Assembly: GCA_021292105.1 (NCBI GenBank)
Contig: CM037870.1
Span: 46,208,576 to 46,272,575 of the forward strand
Origin: Anadara kagoshimensis
Taxonomy: Eukaryota > Mollusca > Bivalvia > Arcoida > Arcidae
Direction: 5' to 3'
DNA length: 64,000 nucleotides
The position numbers and the translations under genes were made by a program. Within the stretch, counting starts at the first letter, position 1, and the number at the start of each line of letters is the position of its first letter. The notes beneath the pieces are model-generated. The model worked only from the letters and a program-made list of their open reading frames with translations, ran no database searches and was not told where the DNA came from. Of the stretch, positions 33,785-44,549 are shown one piece after another.

Positions 33785-34354
33785 ATTAATCCTATTTTAT
33801 TTCAATATCTAGATCTTATTTAGTTTGGTGTCATTAAAGTGTATGGTTGTTAACAGAAACACGTCAGTCCCGCATTAATTGTACACATTTATGTGGGCCA
33901 TCACCAAAATTATCAATCATTATTTTATTATCGTTATTTTTCCATTTTCAATTAAAATTTCACTATCTTTTTCTTAGATTTTTGCGTCTAAAACAACTAT
34001 CCCGTATTCCTTGTCACATAATGCAGCTTTTGTAATTTCAACATATGCATCAAGGATAAATTGTAATTGACTTAACAAATGGTATTGCTGCATATTGAAT
34101 ACATAACGGACCCAACTATTTCCTTGCAAAGCGACAATGTTTACCGACTCGTTCTAGTGGAATAAAATAAATCAAAAGAGATCAAGATCCTTCAATAAAA
34201 ATACATAGATAAGACATAGATCCTACAATGAGAATTCTATGGACAATGCTAATGACATAATTACTTGAATAAGTTTTTTTGCCGTGACTGTCATCTGTTT
34301 AGCGTATATAATATCAATTCTATCAGTTAACAGTGTTTGTGTTAACGTCAGTTA

Positions 34355-34452
34355 GTTGAGCACCCGGCCTCACTTCCTTAGTATACGTTTGATAGTTTTC
34401 AAAAGTTTTACTGTACTTTGTGATTGTGATTTATACATTGATTGGTATTTTT
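34355..34452 (+). mobile_element. RT-element 3' tail, truncated
   Basis: It starts in the middle of the tail (gagcacccggcctcacttcc) and runs to the gtgatttatacattg end. Confidence 0.7.
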
Positions 34453-35944
34453 ATCAAGGAATTTTAATATTTTAGACAGCTCTTTACTGTTTACCTGTTT
34501 ACTTGTTGGGTCGATGATGATATTTAAGTAACTACGTTGTGAAACAATTGGCAAACATCTTTAGATTCAAGATTTTAATCCCCATATTTTAAAAATCATT
34601 TCTCAACTGTGGAAAAGCCGTTTGCTTCTCCTTTTGTCAAATACAACAGAAAATAATTTGAGGCAATCGTATAGTAAATAATTATACTTTTACAAAAAAT
34701 AAAGAAAGGAAATGAATCTGTAATTGAGAATGTGCTGACAAGATTGCTGACTTGATAATGTAAAATCTTGAATAGTTATATGCGATGAGGGCATGATCCA
34801 ACTAAAAATGAAAGTGAAAGACAATAGTTTATAGTTTTCAAAATCCGCAATTTAAATAGCGTTCATATCCTAGTTCAAACTAATCTCAGAATTATATTCT
34901 GTTACCATCACAAGTTGTCAAATCCAGTCATTTTAAGGCTGTGCATAGTTACTAGGCATTATCAAATATGACAAAAAGGTAATTTTCATGAGCGAAGTGG
35001 ATAATCCAATGACGTTATTAACAATGTCATATTCTGTCTAGAAGATATATTAACAATAGCTAAATTAAGCAGAAATATCTCGTTTATAACAATATTCATA
35101 GTTCTGACAAGTATGTCCCATGTGGAATCTAGCGCACTTGTTGTTATTGTAAACCAATTAAATTTGATTTTATGTATCATACAATCATCATAATCAACTT
35201 ATACTCGCGGTAATATTTGATCTAAGACGTTATGGAAATGTACTGTTGCTACACAAGTATAATTTATATCCATAGCAACCAGAATGTATGATACAGGTTA
35301 TCAACCTAAATCATCAACCTTAATTAATAGGTTGGTAGATGGCTTTTGGTGTGGTATTCTTAAGCTGAGTCTGTCCAATATACATTTTCTAGTGACTTCA
35401 AAGTGAACGGAATTATAAATAATGAACAGTTGTATACAATTAAATAAAACATTGGTAATTTTGACCATTTCTTTTAACAGAACTTTTCTTCCGAATAAAG
35501 ATTTATATATAGAAAATTTAAAATAATTACATGTTTAAAAGCTTTTAAAGATATTTCTGCAGTTTACAAAACCTTTTACATTTTCCCCCGAAAAAATTAG
35601 AAGTTAAAATTAACTCTTTTAAAGCAACTTTACCAGATTCCATTTTAAAGAAATTGCATACAAAACATTACAAGGATGGCAAATAACTAATCAGTTCAGT
35701 TGTTATTTAAAATATAATTCAGTTCTCCTTTGGTTATTGTAGTTTAGATTCTAAAAGTTAAAAGTTGAATTGAAAACACTTTTATCATGAAATATGGAAG
35801 AAAAATCTGTGCCTGACAAAACCGTTTTTTTTTAATGGAGACAATGTAGCTTTAAAATTTGAAACTGAAAAACATAATTAATTGTCAACGGAAAAAGGCA
35901 AACGCAAACGAGAAAACTTAACATTACAAGATAAGAATAAAAAC
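34453..35944. other. No gene or repeat recognised
   Basis: AT-rich, with only short unrecognised frames. Confidence 0.4.

Positions 35945-35998
<54 letters not shown>
35945..35998. repeat. (GA)n microsatellite
   Basis: A GA run with one phase shift near 35969, followed by a short TA run. Confidence 0.95.
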
Positions 35999-36001
<3 letters not shown>

Positions 36002-36808
36002 GTATATATATATTGTTAGAGACCACTGATTTAATTTCAAAATTGTTGACATTTGGTTTAAATGTTTAGTGGTTGGATTATATTATTTAGATGCCTCTAA
36101 CCATTCCAATTGAAAGCCTTAAACTCTGGCACGAGACATAGTTCTATTGTTTCTATTGGCTGAAAGGAAATATCAGGATATGTTTTCATATTCTCTTTAG
36201 TAATGTTTCTGGAGTCTTCACATATTAAATGTATGTGTACAAATGAATTACATTTGACGCCTCAAAACGTAATTAATAAATCCACAAGGGCCACAAAAAT
36301 ATACACATACAATTCATTTATTAACTGTTTGCAATGTTTAAGGATAATTACTTTTGATTCATAAATTCTACTACGTTATCAAAGGGATCTAGTAATGTGA
36401 TTAACAAAAATAAAACTTCCCACGTGTACACAATGGAACAGCACACAAAACATACAAAATTATACTGGTATCTATTTAGAGACGCATGACTATTATATCT
36501 TGCACGTTAAGTTCCCTTACCAAATACATAATTAAACTTTGCACCAATAATCAACTACAAATGATGTTTTTAAATTTACTGAAAGGTGACAAGTAAACAG
36601 ATGTTGTCGATGGAATGTTGGACACATGATACATGCTGAAGATGATATTTTTTCGATCTTCCTATGTTTAAGATAGAGATTTCCGCTTGAATAAACGATT
36701 GTAGAAATTTCTATCTTCACCTCCACGTGCGTTTATCTACACCTACGGATTTTCAGTGACGTCACAATCAAAGGACAAGTCGAAAGTTGTCATAAAAATG
36801 GAAGAAAA

Positions 36809-36961
36809 AGAATCAATCATGAGTTTATCCATGTAAGAAAGAGAAATTTAACCCTCGGGGTTGAATATCTCTGTCAGAGACTCGGCAAGCCTCGTCTCTG
36901 ACTGAAATATTCAACCCCGGGTGAGATTTCGCTATCTTACATGGATACTCATGAAGATTCT
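36809..36961. mobile_element. Long hairpin element, AGAATC...GATTCT type, copy 2
   Basis: Nearly complete inverted arms of about 70 bases run from agaatcaatcatgagtttat inward to gtcagagac, with a loop of about 11 bases. The same end hexamers and following attaatc as at 33648-33784 show it is one family. A TGACGTCA palindrome lies about 55 bases upstream (near 36756). Confidence 0.75.
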
Positions 36962-37194
36962 ATTAATCTTATATCGTTCACACATAAACACTGGCTTCAT
37001 CTATGTAACAAGTTATTCAGAGATTCTTCTTTTATATAAAATGTTACAAAAAGCTCTAAAATGAAGTAGATTATTGAGGCTGCTTGAAACATTTGCCACA
37101 CTTAATAACTAATTCTAGTTAGAATACATTTACTATGAGGATATTAATATACTACCATTTTAGATAATAATAAACCCTTTTATCAACGCAATTC

Positions 37195-37350
37195 ATACCA
37201 ATCCATGTCCAAATCACAATCCCTAAGGCAAAATAAAAACTTTCATACTGGTAAATTAAGTTATACATGTAGCCTTCACCAGGGATATGAGGCCTGGTGT
37301 TCCTCCATTCCGGGATGGTAAACACCTCCTATTAAGACAGTTACAACCGC
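37195..37350 (-). mobile_element. 3' tail of the RT element
   Basis: Minus-strand copy with ccatgtccaaatcacaatcc at its outer end and agttacaaccgc at its inner end. The stem-loop is disrupted by substitutions. Confidence 0.7.
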
Positions 37351-37789
37351 AAAATAAATTAAAAAGTTGCATTTTAGAATTGAATTTATTTATTGATTTG
37401 CAATGACATAAAAACCTAATATTTCCTGTAACGTCCATACCTTCATTTCAACAGTTGTCTAATGACATCATTCAATATTTAGAAAGAATTATATTTTTGA
37501 AGCACTCTCTATATCACTGTCCGGCTTTCGCTCTTAAGTTGCTCGAAACATAATGTGTCTTTATTGTATAAAACGGGTGATTTAATTAGCGGATGGTATG
37601 TGCCAAAATTGTTTTATCTTTGTCTATGATATGTTACTTTTCAGTAAATATCAAAATAACTAATTTTTACAGTTCACAAACTCGAGATCAATTTAAAACT
37701 AGAAGCTGTCACATCACTGTGTTTTACAGTATATACCATATGTAAAAATATATTAAATTCATATCAAATTCAAATTAGAAAATGCAAGT
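37351..37789. other. Nothing recognised
   Basis: AT-rich spacer. Confidence 0.4.
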
Positions 37790-38985
37790 CGCCTACCTCA
37801 GAGCTATCAGGAAGTCTTCAGACAAATAGGATCGTTATCGTCTTTTCCTTTTAAGATCATGATTATTTAATACGAAAGGAATAATTCATTTTCTGTTTAA
37901 GTGTTGCCAAGTAAATGTGTTTATGTGTTTACCCATTAAATTGTCATTAGAAATATCTTAAAACGTCATTTTTGAAGTCACAAAAAACACCAAATCATGA
38001 TATATATCGTTGATTACTTCTGGCCATCATGATTTAATAAGTAACTATTTTCAAGGTCATTTTTCTACATAGAGATTAAAATCGTGAATCTAAAGATTTT
38101 AGCCAACTGTTTTGCAATGTGATAACTGAAATATCATCACCGACGCAAGAAACCTACCCAAGAGTCTTACAGGTATGTATATAAAGGTATAGAAAAACAA
38201 TTTCGCCTGACAGCTTGTCTTTTTTTTCAATGAGAAAGGAACACTGCAATATCTGTGTCATCGTTGCTAAGTAACTTTGTGTAACAACGTGTTAACACAT
38301 CTATCTGTTTTAAAATGACTTTAATGTCATTTAAAAGTCATAAAAATCGTGCATAATCATGATATATATTGTTGGTTACTTCCGATCATTTGAATTTGCC
38401 TTTTTATGCCTCTATTCTATATAAACATCACATATTACAAAAATAGAGATTAAAATCATGACTCTAAAGATCTTTGCCAACTTTTTGTAACGTGATAACC
38501 AAAACATAATCAATTCAAGACAAAAACCATAAAAATGAGTCAAACATGTTTAAAATCCTAAATTATAATGGAAGTTACGTACCCAAGAGTCTTTCCGGTA
38601 CTTTATAGGCAGTATAGAAAAAAACTTAATCTCTTCCCAGCAGCTTGGTATTCTTCAATGGGAAAGGAGCACCTCATCTAATGTGTGAGCGTTGCCAAGT
38701 AACTGTTATATAAACAATGTGTTTACACATTTAATTGTCATACGAAATGCCTAAAAACGTCATTCATGAAGCACACCTTATCATTATATATAACGTGGGT
38801 TACCTCTGACTATCAAGATTCAATTTGTTGACTTGCTCCACTGTTGTAAGGATTATCTTTCTCAATTAATGTTTTGCACATATAGGCCAGCATATATTTA
38901 TAAAAAAAATAAGTTTGACACGAATAGATCAATTTGATATCAAAGATTTTTGCAAATATTATTTTGCAATTAAATAACCATATTT
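37790..38985. repeat. Three-copy tandem repeat, units of about 360-430 bp
   Basis: Landmarks recur in order. A gttgccaagtaa-type block is at about 37902, 38264 and 38690. A block with taaaacgtcatt is at about 37960 and again, as taaaaacgtcat, at about 38752. An agagattaaaatc-type block is at about 38071 and 38444, and a cccaagagtctt block is at about 38157 and 38581. The copies are strongly diverged. No frame is kept between copies. Confidence 0.7.
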
Positions 38986-40328
38986 TTTATTTGTTTTTAA
39001 TCCACTAGTACAAAGATAAGCAGGTGTTCATGCGGGCGTGCTATCGCTAAATACATAGAACATTGTTTATATCTATTGCAGTACCTTTTTACGGCTAACG
39101 TGGTTTATTGGCAATACTGGCATTTAAACTATCATTATTAAGTCGTCATTTAAAACTTTCATCTACCCTGGTTAATACGTATAGGGAGTTCAAAAACGAA
39201 ATTTGTCACTAAACACAAAGCAAAACTTAAAAAAACAAGAATTATACACGGACAAAAATGCAATTCTAAACGCTATCATGAATAAATCAGAAAGGAAACA
39301 GAGGGATGATTTTCAAATGACCTGATTGTAAAGTAGAAGCGGTTATGGCTATATAATAGGTACCAATTAGTCATTAGTTAGTTAACCACATTAGTAATAA
39401 GGGTCTTGAAATTGCTTAATATTTTTATTATGTTTTTAAAACATTATTACTAATTTCTTAAGTTCGTTTGTTAGCTGTTTCGTATTTTTTATGACCTTGG
39501 CTTTTGTAAAGTACATGTGATCAGCCACAATTTATTTTTCAATTGATTCCATTTTGTTTATTCCTTTACATTTTTATTATCCATGAACGTTTGACTTTAG
39601 GGTTCTAATACAAAATTTAAATTGATATCTATCAAAGTTTCTTTTAATGTCTTGAGATCGTAATTGAATAATTAATCCATAAATTATTCATTGTATATTC
39701 CATGAGGAATGGTTTATCTTTGTGACAATATAGGTAGGAGAATATGTGACTTAGTTCCATCATTGAAGTTTTATATATAATTCATACATGTGTATGTGGA
39801 CTGCGTGAAAATTCATCATTAATTCACACATGCCTTACACTTCAACCACACAGAGGATTACAACATGTTCTATGGGCACAGGGTGTTCTGTATCTAACAG
39901 GAGAAAGGGCATTAGTCTTATATATTTATACATTTCGTGTTATACGTATCATTTATTGAATACTCTAAACAGCGACTAAGTCGAATTTATTAACTATTTA
40001 TACGTGTCCTGAACTATTCAGACACACTGGGAATAGTAGCATATTTTATGAGGAGACTACTGACTACTGTCTGTATCACAATAAAAGCGAGAGGACCTCG
40101 CAACTACATTATATATATCAGACATTGCAAGATGTCCAGGGAATTTTAATTTTTCACATGTGTTTTTAAATAAAATTTCAATCTATACGTGGTATCAAAA
40201 TGGTTTGAAAATGCTCGGAGAATAATGCCCTTACACACAATACTATCATTTAATTGGTAAATTCAAATTCATTGAAAACAACTTAAAACAAACTGAGCAT
40301 TATTACTAAACTTTTTTTTATTTTGCAA
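38986..40328. other. No gene or repeat recognised
   Basis: AT-rich sequence without supported features. Confidence 0.4.
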
Positions 40329-40374
40329 CACTAGATGGTCATTCATTTCGGAATAGAATTCCCCATCAATAGTG
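40329..40374 (-). ncRNA. Degraded hammerhead ribozyme motif
   Basis: On the minus strand the two stems are intact: stem I cacta/tagtg and stem II ggaat/attcc, identical to the motif at 8695-8736. GAAA is kept (40346-40349). The CTGATGA box reads TTGATGG, the base after GAAA is T, and the linker before the ATC triplet is longer. It is probably inactive. The conserved stems with mutated core support descent from the same ribozyme. Confidence 0.6.
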
Positions 40375-40590
40375 GAACTAAACAGCAAAACCAATCGAAA
40401 AACTAAAATAAGTAAGATTAATTTAAATAGGTAAAAGACCAATAGTACAAAAAATTAAGAAATTACTAGTAGTTAATCACTAGAACCACAAATAGTTTTT
40501 AATCTCTGGTTTGACTGGAGATGTAAATCTGACAGTCACTACAATCAATGTTATAATAATATAATTACTACCAATAAAACCCAACACAAT

Positions 40591-40612
40591 GTGTGTGTGT
40601 GTGTGTGTGTGT
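40591..40612. repeat. (GT)n microsatellite
   Basis: About 11 GT units. Confidence 0.9.
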
Positions 40613-41289
40613 GCGAAAAAACTATTATCTGCTATATATTACATTAGGATTGAAAGTTCACTGGGATGATTGTAAAATGGAATGAAAAGTATTATTTATA
40701 GGTACAATAGTCTGTTCTCAGTTCTACAATAGAATTAGTTAAACCGCACTTAAAAACATTTCAAGGGTAATGTAAACGTACTCACATATGTATAAAATAT
40801 TTGTTATAAAGTACAATGTATGTTTTTATAGTTATTATTGTAAATACAAATTAGCATCTGAAAATAAGTAGATTAATAATTTGAGTTTCTATGCTGAATG
40901 GTTATACCGAGTGAACTGTCCTAACAAATTAGCAATTGGCAGATTGTGTGAAAGTGTACGAGGATTATAATTAATGAACTTTTATTACCAGGAAATTACT
41001 TAAAGACTAATTTAGATGTTGTCCCAATTGAAATGACAACCAAGGACGTTTCAGACACAGATATGGAAATTTAAAACACGGCTTTTATGGCGTCTAACTT
41101 GTATCTATACTGTGTATTAATACATATGTTAATTTGAATAATATTTTGTTGATTTGTTGGTCGTAATACTTATTGCATCTACGATTTGTCATGGTTTTTA
41201 ATAGAGACATATAATCGATTCGACCTGAGGGATAAAAATATTTGTTTTCCATGCCGACGCTTGGACTAAATCCAGGTTGTAACTCGGTA
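40613..41289. other. Nothing recognised
   Basis: AT-rich spacer upstream of the RT pseudogene. Confidence 0.4.
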
Positions 41290-42432
41290 TTGAGAAAATG
41301 AATCTAACATCAAGGATGAATTTTTCTACACTTCACAACATTATCCTCATTAAAAATTAAAAGAACGTCTAAAACAAATTATTTACTTGTCATTCTTTTA
41401 CAAACGCTGATAACCAAAGATACAAATATCTAGGGCTGAATAGCGATTCTGGTAATTTTGTCAAGCACCTTACGGATTCGATTCAACAATATACTGAAAA
41501 AACCATCAACAAAATGTTACAGATTTTGATAGAAACATATTTATTGTGTTTGGTAATATAGTTATCCAACAAAAATCAGTGAATGCCATAAACTGTGCAC
41601 AATTGTTTGCTGATTTATTTCTTTATTCGTATGACGGAGTATTTATACAGAACTTTGTTAAACCTGGACAGGAGACTGTCGCCAAATCCACATACAGATA
41701 TATAATTGACGTTCTATCTATTATAAATTCAAAATTTGAAGATTTTATGGATGTCCATCTAACCCAGTGAGCTTGAAATGAAAGATACGATTGATTTTTT
41801 GGGTTCTGCTTTTATTTTTTACGTGTATCTCAAACAAAAGACTGCATTAGAAGCTGTATGACAAACGTGATGACTTCAATTTTTCTGTTTTCTTTTCTAT
41901 GTAGCAATATACCTGCTTCTCCTGCTTATGGTGTATTTGTTTCACAATTAATACGCCATGGTCGAATTTGGTCAGATGATGGAAACTTTGCGAAACGAAG
42001 TCAGCTGTTTACATATAAATTATTGACACAAGGATATTGCAGGCGTAGGTTTATCAAGGACTTCATAAAGTTTAATGGTTCTGTCATATTATAAATTTTT
42101 TAATTTTCTGAATTAAATATTTAAAAATTAATAATATGACAATTTCATTCAGAAAATTAAAAAAATTATAATATGACAGTTCACAAGTGTGATATTTCTG
42201 TATCTAAAATTACCCTAAACATATTTGAGGACCCATATTTTCATGTTCCTTTCATCCCCAATTTTAATTATATTTGTAACAGCTGTAGCTAGCGAAACAG
42301 GAGCTGCTTATCCTTCTGGAGCACCCTGTTTCACTTTACTAATAGGAATTTTAGTTTTTAACTTGTGTCAGCTTCAAAGGTTTTACTTTGCCTTTCGATT
42401 TTAATTTGGATATGGATTGGCATGTTTATATG
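41290..42432 (+). pseudogene. Longest reverse-transcriptase pseudogene, with 3' tail
   Basis: The translation in shifting frames follows an RT from the finger region (YKYLGL, then TDSIQQYTEKTINKML) through a palm segment (INCAQLFADLFLYSYD, where the family has a GTNCAP-type motif) to the active site. The active site reads YIID (41699-41710) instead of YIDD, so the first catalytic aspartate of the pair is lost. Later segments are YDKRDDF-like, SNIPASPAYGVFVSQLIR, and LLTQGYCRRR. It then runs into the 3' tail (gtagctagcgaaacaggagc and onward). A 99-bp palindromic element splits it at 42081-42179. Frameshifts and stops make it dead. The 5' part of the element is missing. Confidence 0.8.
42081..42179. 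mobile_element. 99-bp palindromic MITE inside the RT pseudogene
   Basis: ctgtcatattataaattttt at the left is matched inverted by aaaaattataatatgacag at the right. The arms are about 33 bases, with TT on both sides as a possible duplication. It interrupts the RT pseudogene, so it is the younger insertion. Confidence 0.75.
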
Positions 42433-42585
42433 TGCTGGTTAATATATTTTAAGATCACATTTACAAAACAAGGATTGATTTTATGATTCTAATTCTCTCA
42501 TGTCAAATATATTTCTGTTTAGCCTTTATTGTACAAATACTGAATAACTGCGCAAAAATATTATGTTTGAATTTTTAACAAATGT

Positions 42586-42618
42586 TGACGTCACAATCAA
42601 AGTAAGATTGTGACGTAA
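42586..42618. repeat. Inverted repeat with a TGACGTCA palindrome
   Basis: tgacgtcacaatc faces gattgtgacgtaa across 7 bases. TGACGTCA is the binding site of CREB/ATF factors in animals, but here the site may simply be part of a repeat, since gacgtcacaatcaaag also occurs at about 36758 and a related string at about 33471. Confidence 0.5.
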
Positions 42619-43154
42619 TAATGCTTGTAGTTTGTCGTTACCCTAGGGTAATACAGTGTATAGAAACATCTTACACAGGTAAAACGCAGGACTGTCTTCT
42701 TTTATATCTGACCGATATTTATCTCGACTTCCTCGTCCTTTTTCTGTGTTATACCAGACATAGAAGAATATGTATAGTGACAGAGTTAAATTCATTAATT
42801 ATATACACGCGTCTTTTACAATATAAACACATTAGGGATTAGATTATCATTTGGTATGACGATAAACATGGTTACATTGACTAAAAGGAGACATTATTAG
42901 CTTCAAAGCCTGAAATAATTGTATCAGATAGATAGATGAGATGTATTTAGGGAAATAGTCGTATTATCTAAGTGTAAACTTAGGCACGTGTATCTTGGGT
43001 AAATACATGTTGTTTTTTTATTCTACTTCCAGCTTTAGTTAAATATTATTGAGCAAAATGGCAGTGTAAATACTCTGCATACCGCATTCATTGTATGTTT
43101 ACAACTTGTGGTCGAACAGAATGTAAATTATCTTAAAAAAAATTATCAGAAAGA

Positions 43155-43330
43155 ACCTGGTTCATGCTTTATAATCATGTCTTATCTAAAATTTCCTTTT
43201 ACTTTAATTTACAAATTTTTGAAACATTTTTGAGAAAACTAAACACGTGCTATAAGCTTGGAGTGATCTTCAAAATAACACCTTAAATGCTTGAATGTCT
43301 TACAAATGAACTGTTTTTGGTCTCAAATTT
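43155..43330. mobile_element. Relic of the GGTCCCRGTTTCACAATC MITE family
   Basis: Internal strings gctataagcttggagtgatc and ttcaaaataacacc align with gttataagcttgacttgatc and ttcagaataaca in the copy at 29399-29665. The termini are decayed. Confidence 0.45.
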
Positions 43331-44549
43331 GCCAGATTTAACAAAAATCCTGATACTCCCAGATGCGTAATCCCTTGACTTAAAAATTATCCTTGCTGCT
43401 GACCAATACACCTTACTACCATAGCAACTTTGACCTTTGTTCAAGGCTATATATGCTACCTAACACGCTCTTTGACCAGAACTATCTATATGAAGACTAT
43501 CTATTGACAACATAAATTTTGGTTTATAACTTACCTGTAATATGCCAATCATACGGAAATAGATCCCAGTGAAAGGCAAGGTTCCATCATTTATCGCCCT
43601 TTTATTCAAAATATTTTCTTTCGTCAAGTGGCAAATTATTTCATATTAATTATTGGTTCATTCGTTTTTAATCAAATAGCAATGTTATATTGTTTGATTC
43701 CGAACAAAGCCATACACATTTTTCATATTTAACATACAATAGAGTTTAAGAACTTGTTTAGATTTTTTTCTGTATGGCCACGAGAAACCTTGTTGTAACA
43801 GCTAATTCAGTCCGACAATAGGGTCTGGTTAATTAATTAAATAAGATTTGTTTGAATTAAGAAATAAATATTTCATCAAAATAATTTCCGTTCTCATCTT
43901 TCTTACAATTATTGTAGTCAAAGTTTGATGTATGTTAGAATTCCAACGTTGTTTCTTAAATTTAATTTGGCGTTTTATCGGCTAATATTACATTGTGGTT
44001 ATCTAACATTGGACATAGATTGATATGTTTATTGTTATTGTAATTGTAACGCATTATGAATTTCTATTTCATTTATAATTGACTTCAAAAATGTCATCAA
44101 TAATATGAACTAATATAAGATGGACTCCCTCAAGCAATATCAAGGAGGCAACTTGTACTCCTATATGTTTTAAAAGTTGCGATTGCCGGTAATGTTTCAG
44201 CATACACCACGTGTTACCTTGCCCTTTTTAGAATTAGTTCTTGATTGAAAACTATGCTTCATCCATGAATAATCACGGATGTTTCATGTGAAGTTTCATG
44301 AAATTCCTCGGAAGTTGTGTCCCTTTCCTGAATTAACATAGACGCACAGACAGAATATTGATCCCTATGCTGTATACGCATAACAACATTTACAGGCTAA
44401 GGATATAATCACTAGTTCATTTAAAAAGGAAATAATGACAAAGAAAGCGTCAAAGAATCAAATTCAATAGACGAGAGCAGTTGAAAAATCAACAACATAG
44501 TAGTTAACGAAGAAAATGTGAATGCCTGATGATATTGATCCTAGAGTGC

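Noticed and set aside
37790-38985. CRISPR-like or satellite array
   Set aside because: The units are 360-430 bp, only three, and strongly diverged, and the DNA is eukaryotic. It is a simple tandem duplication.
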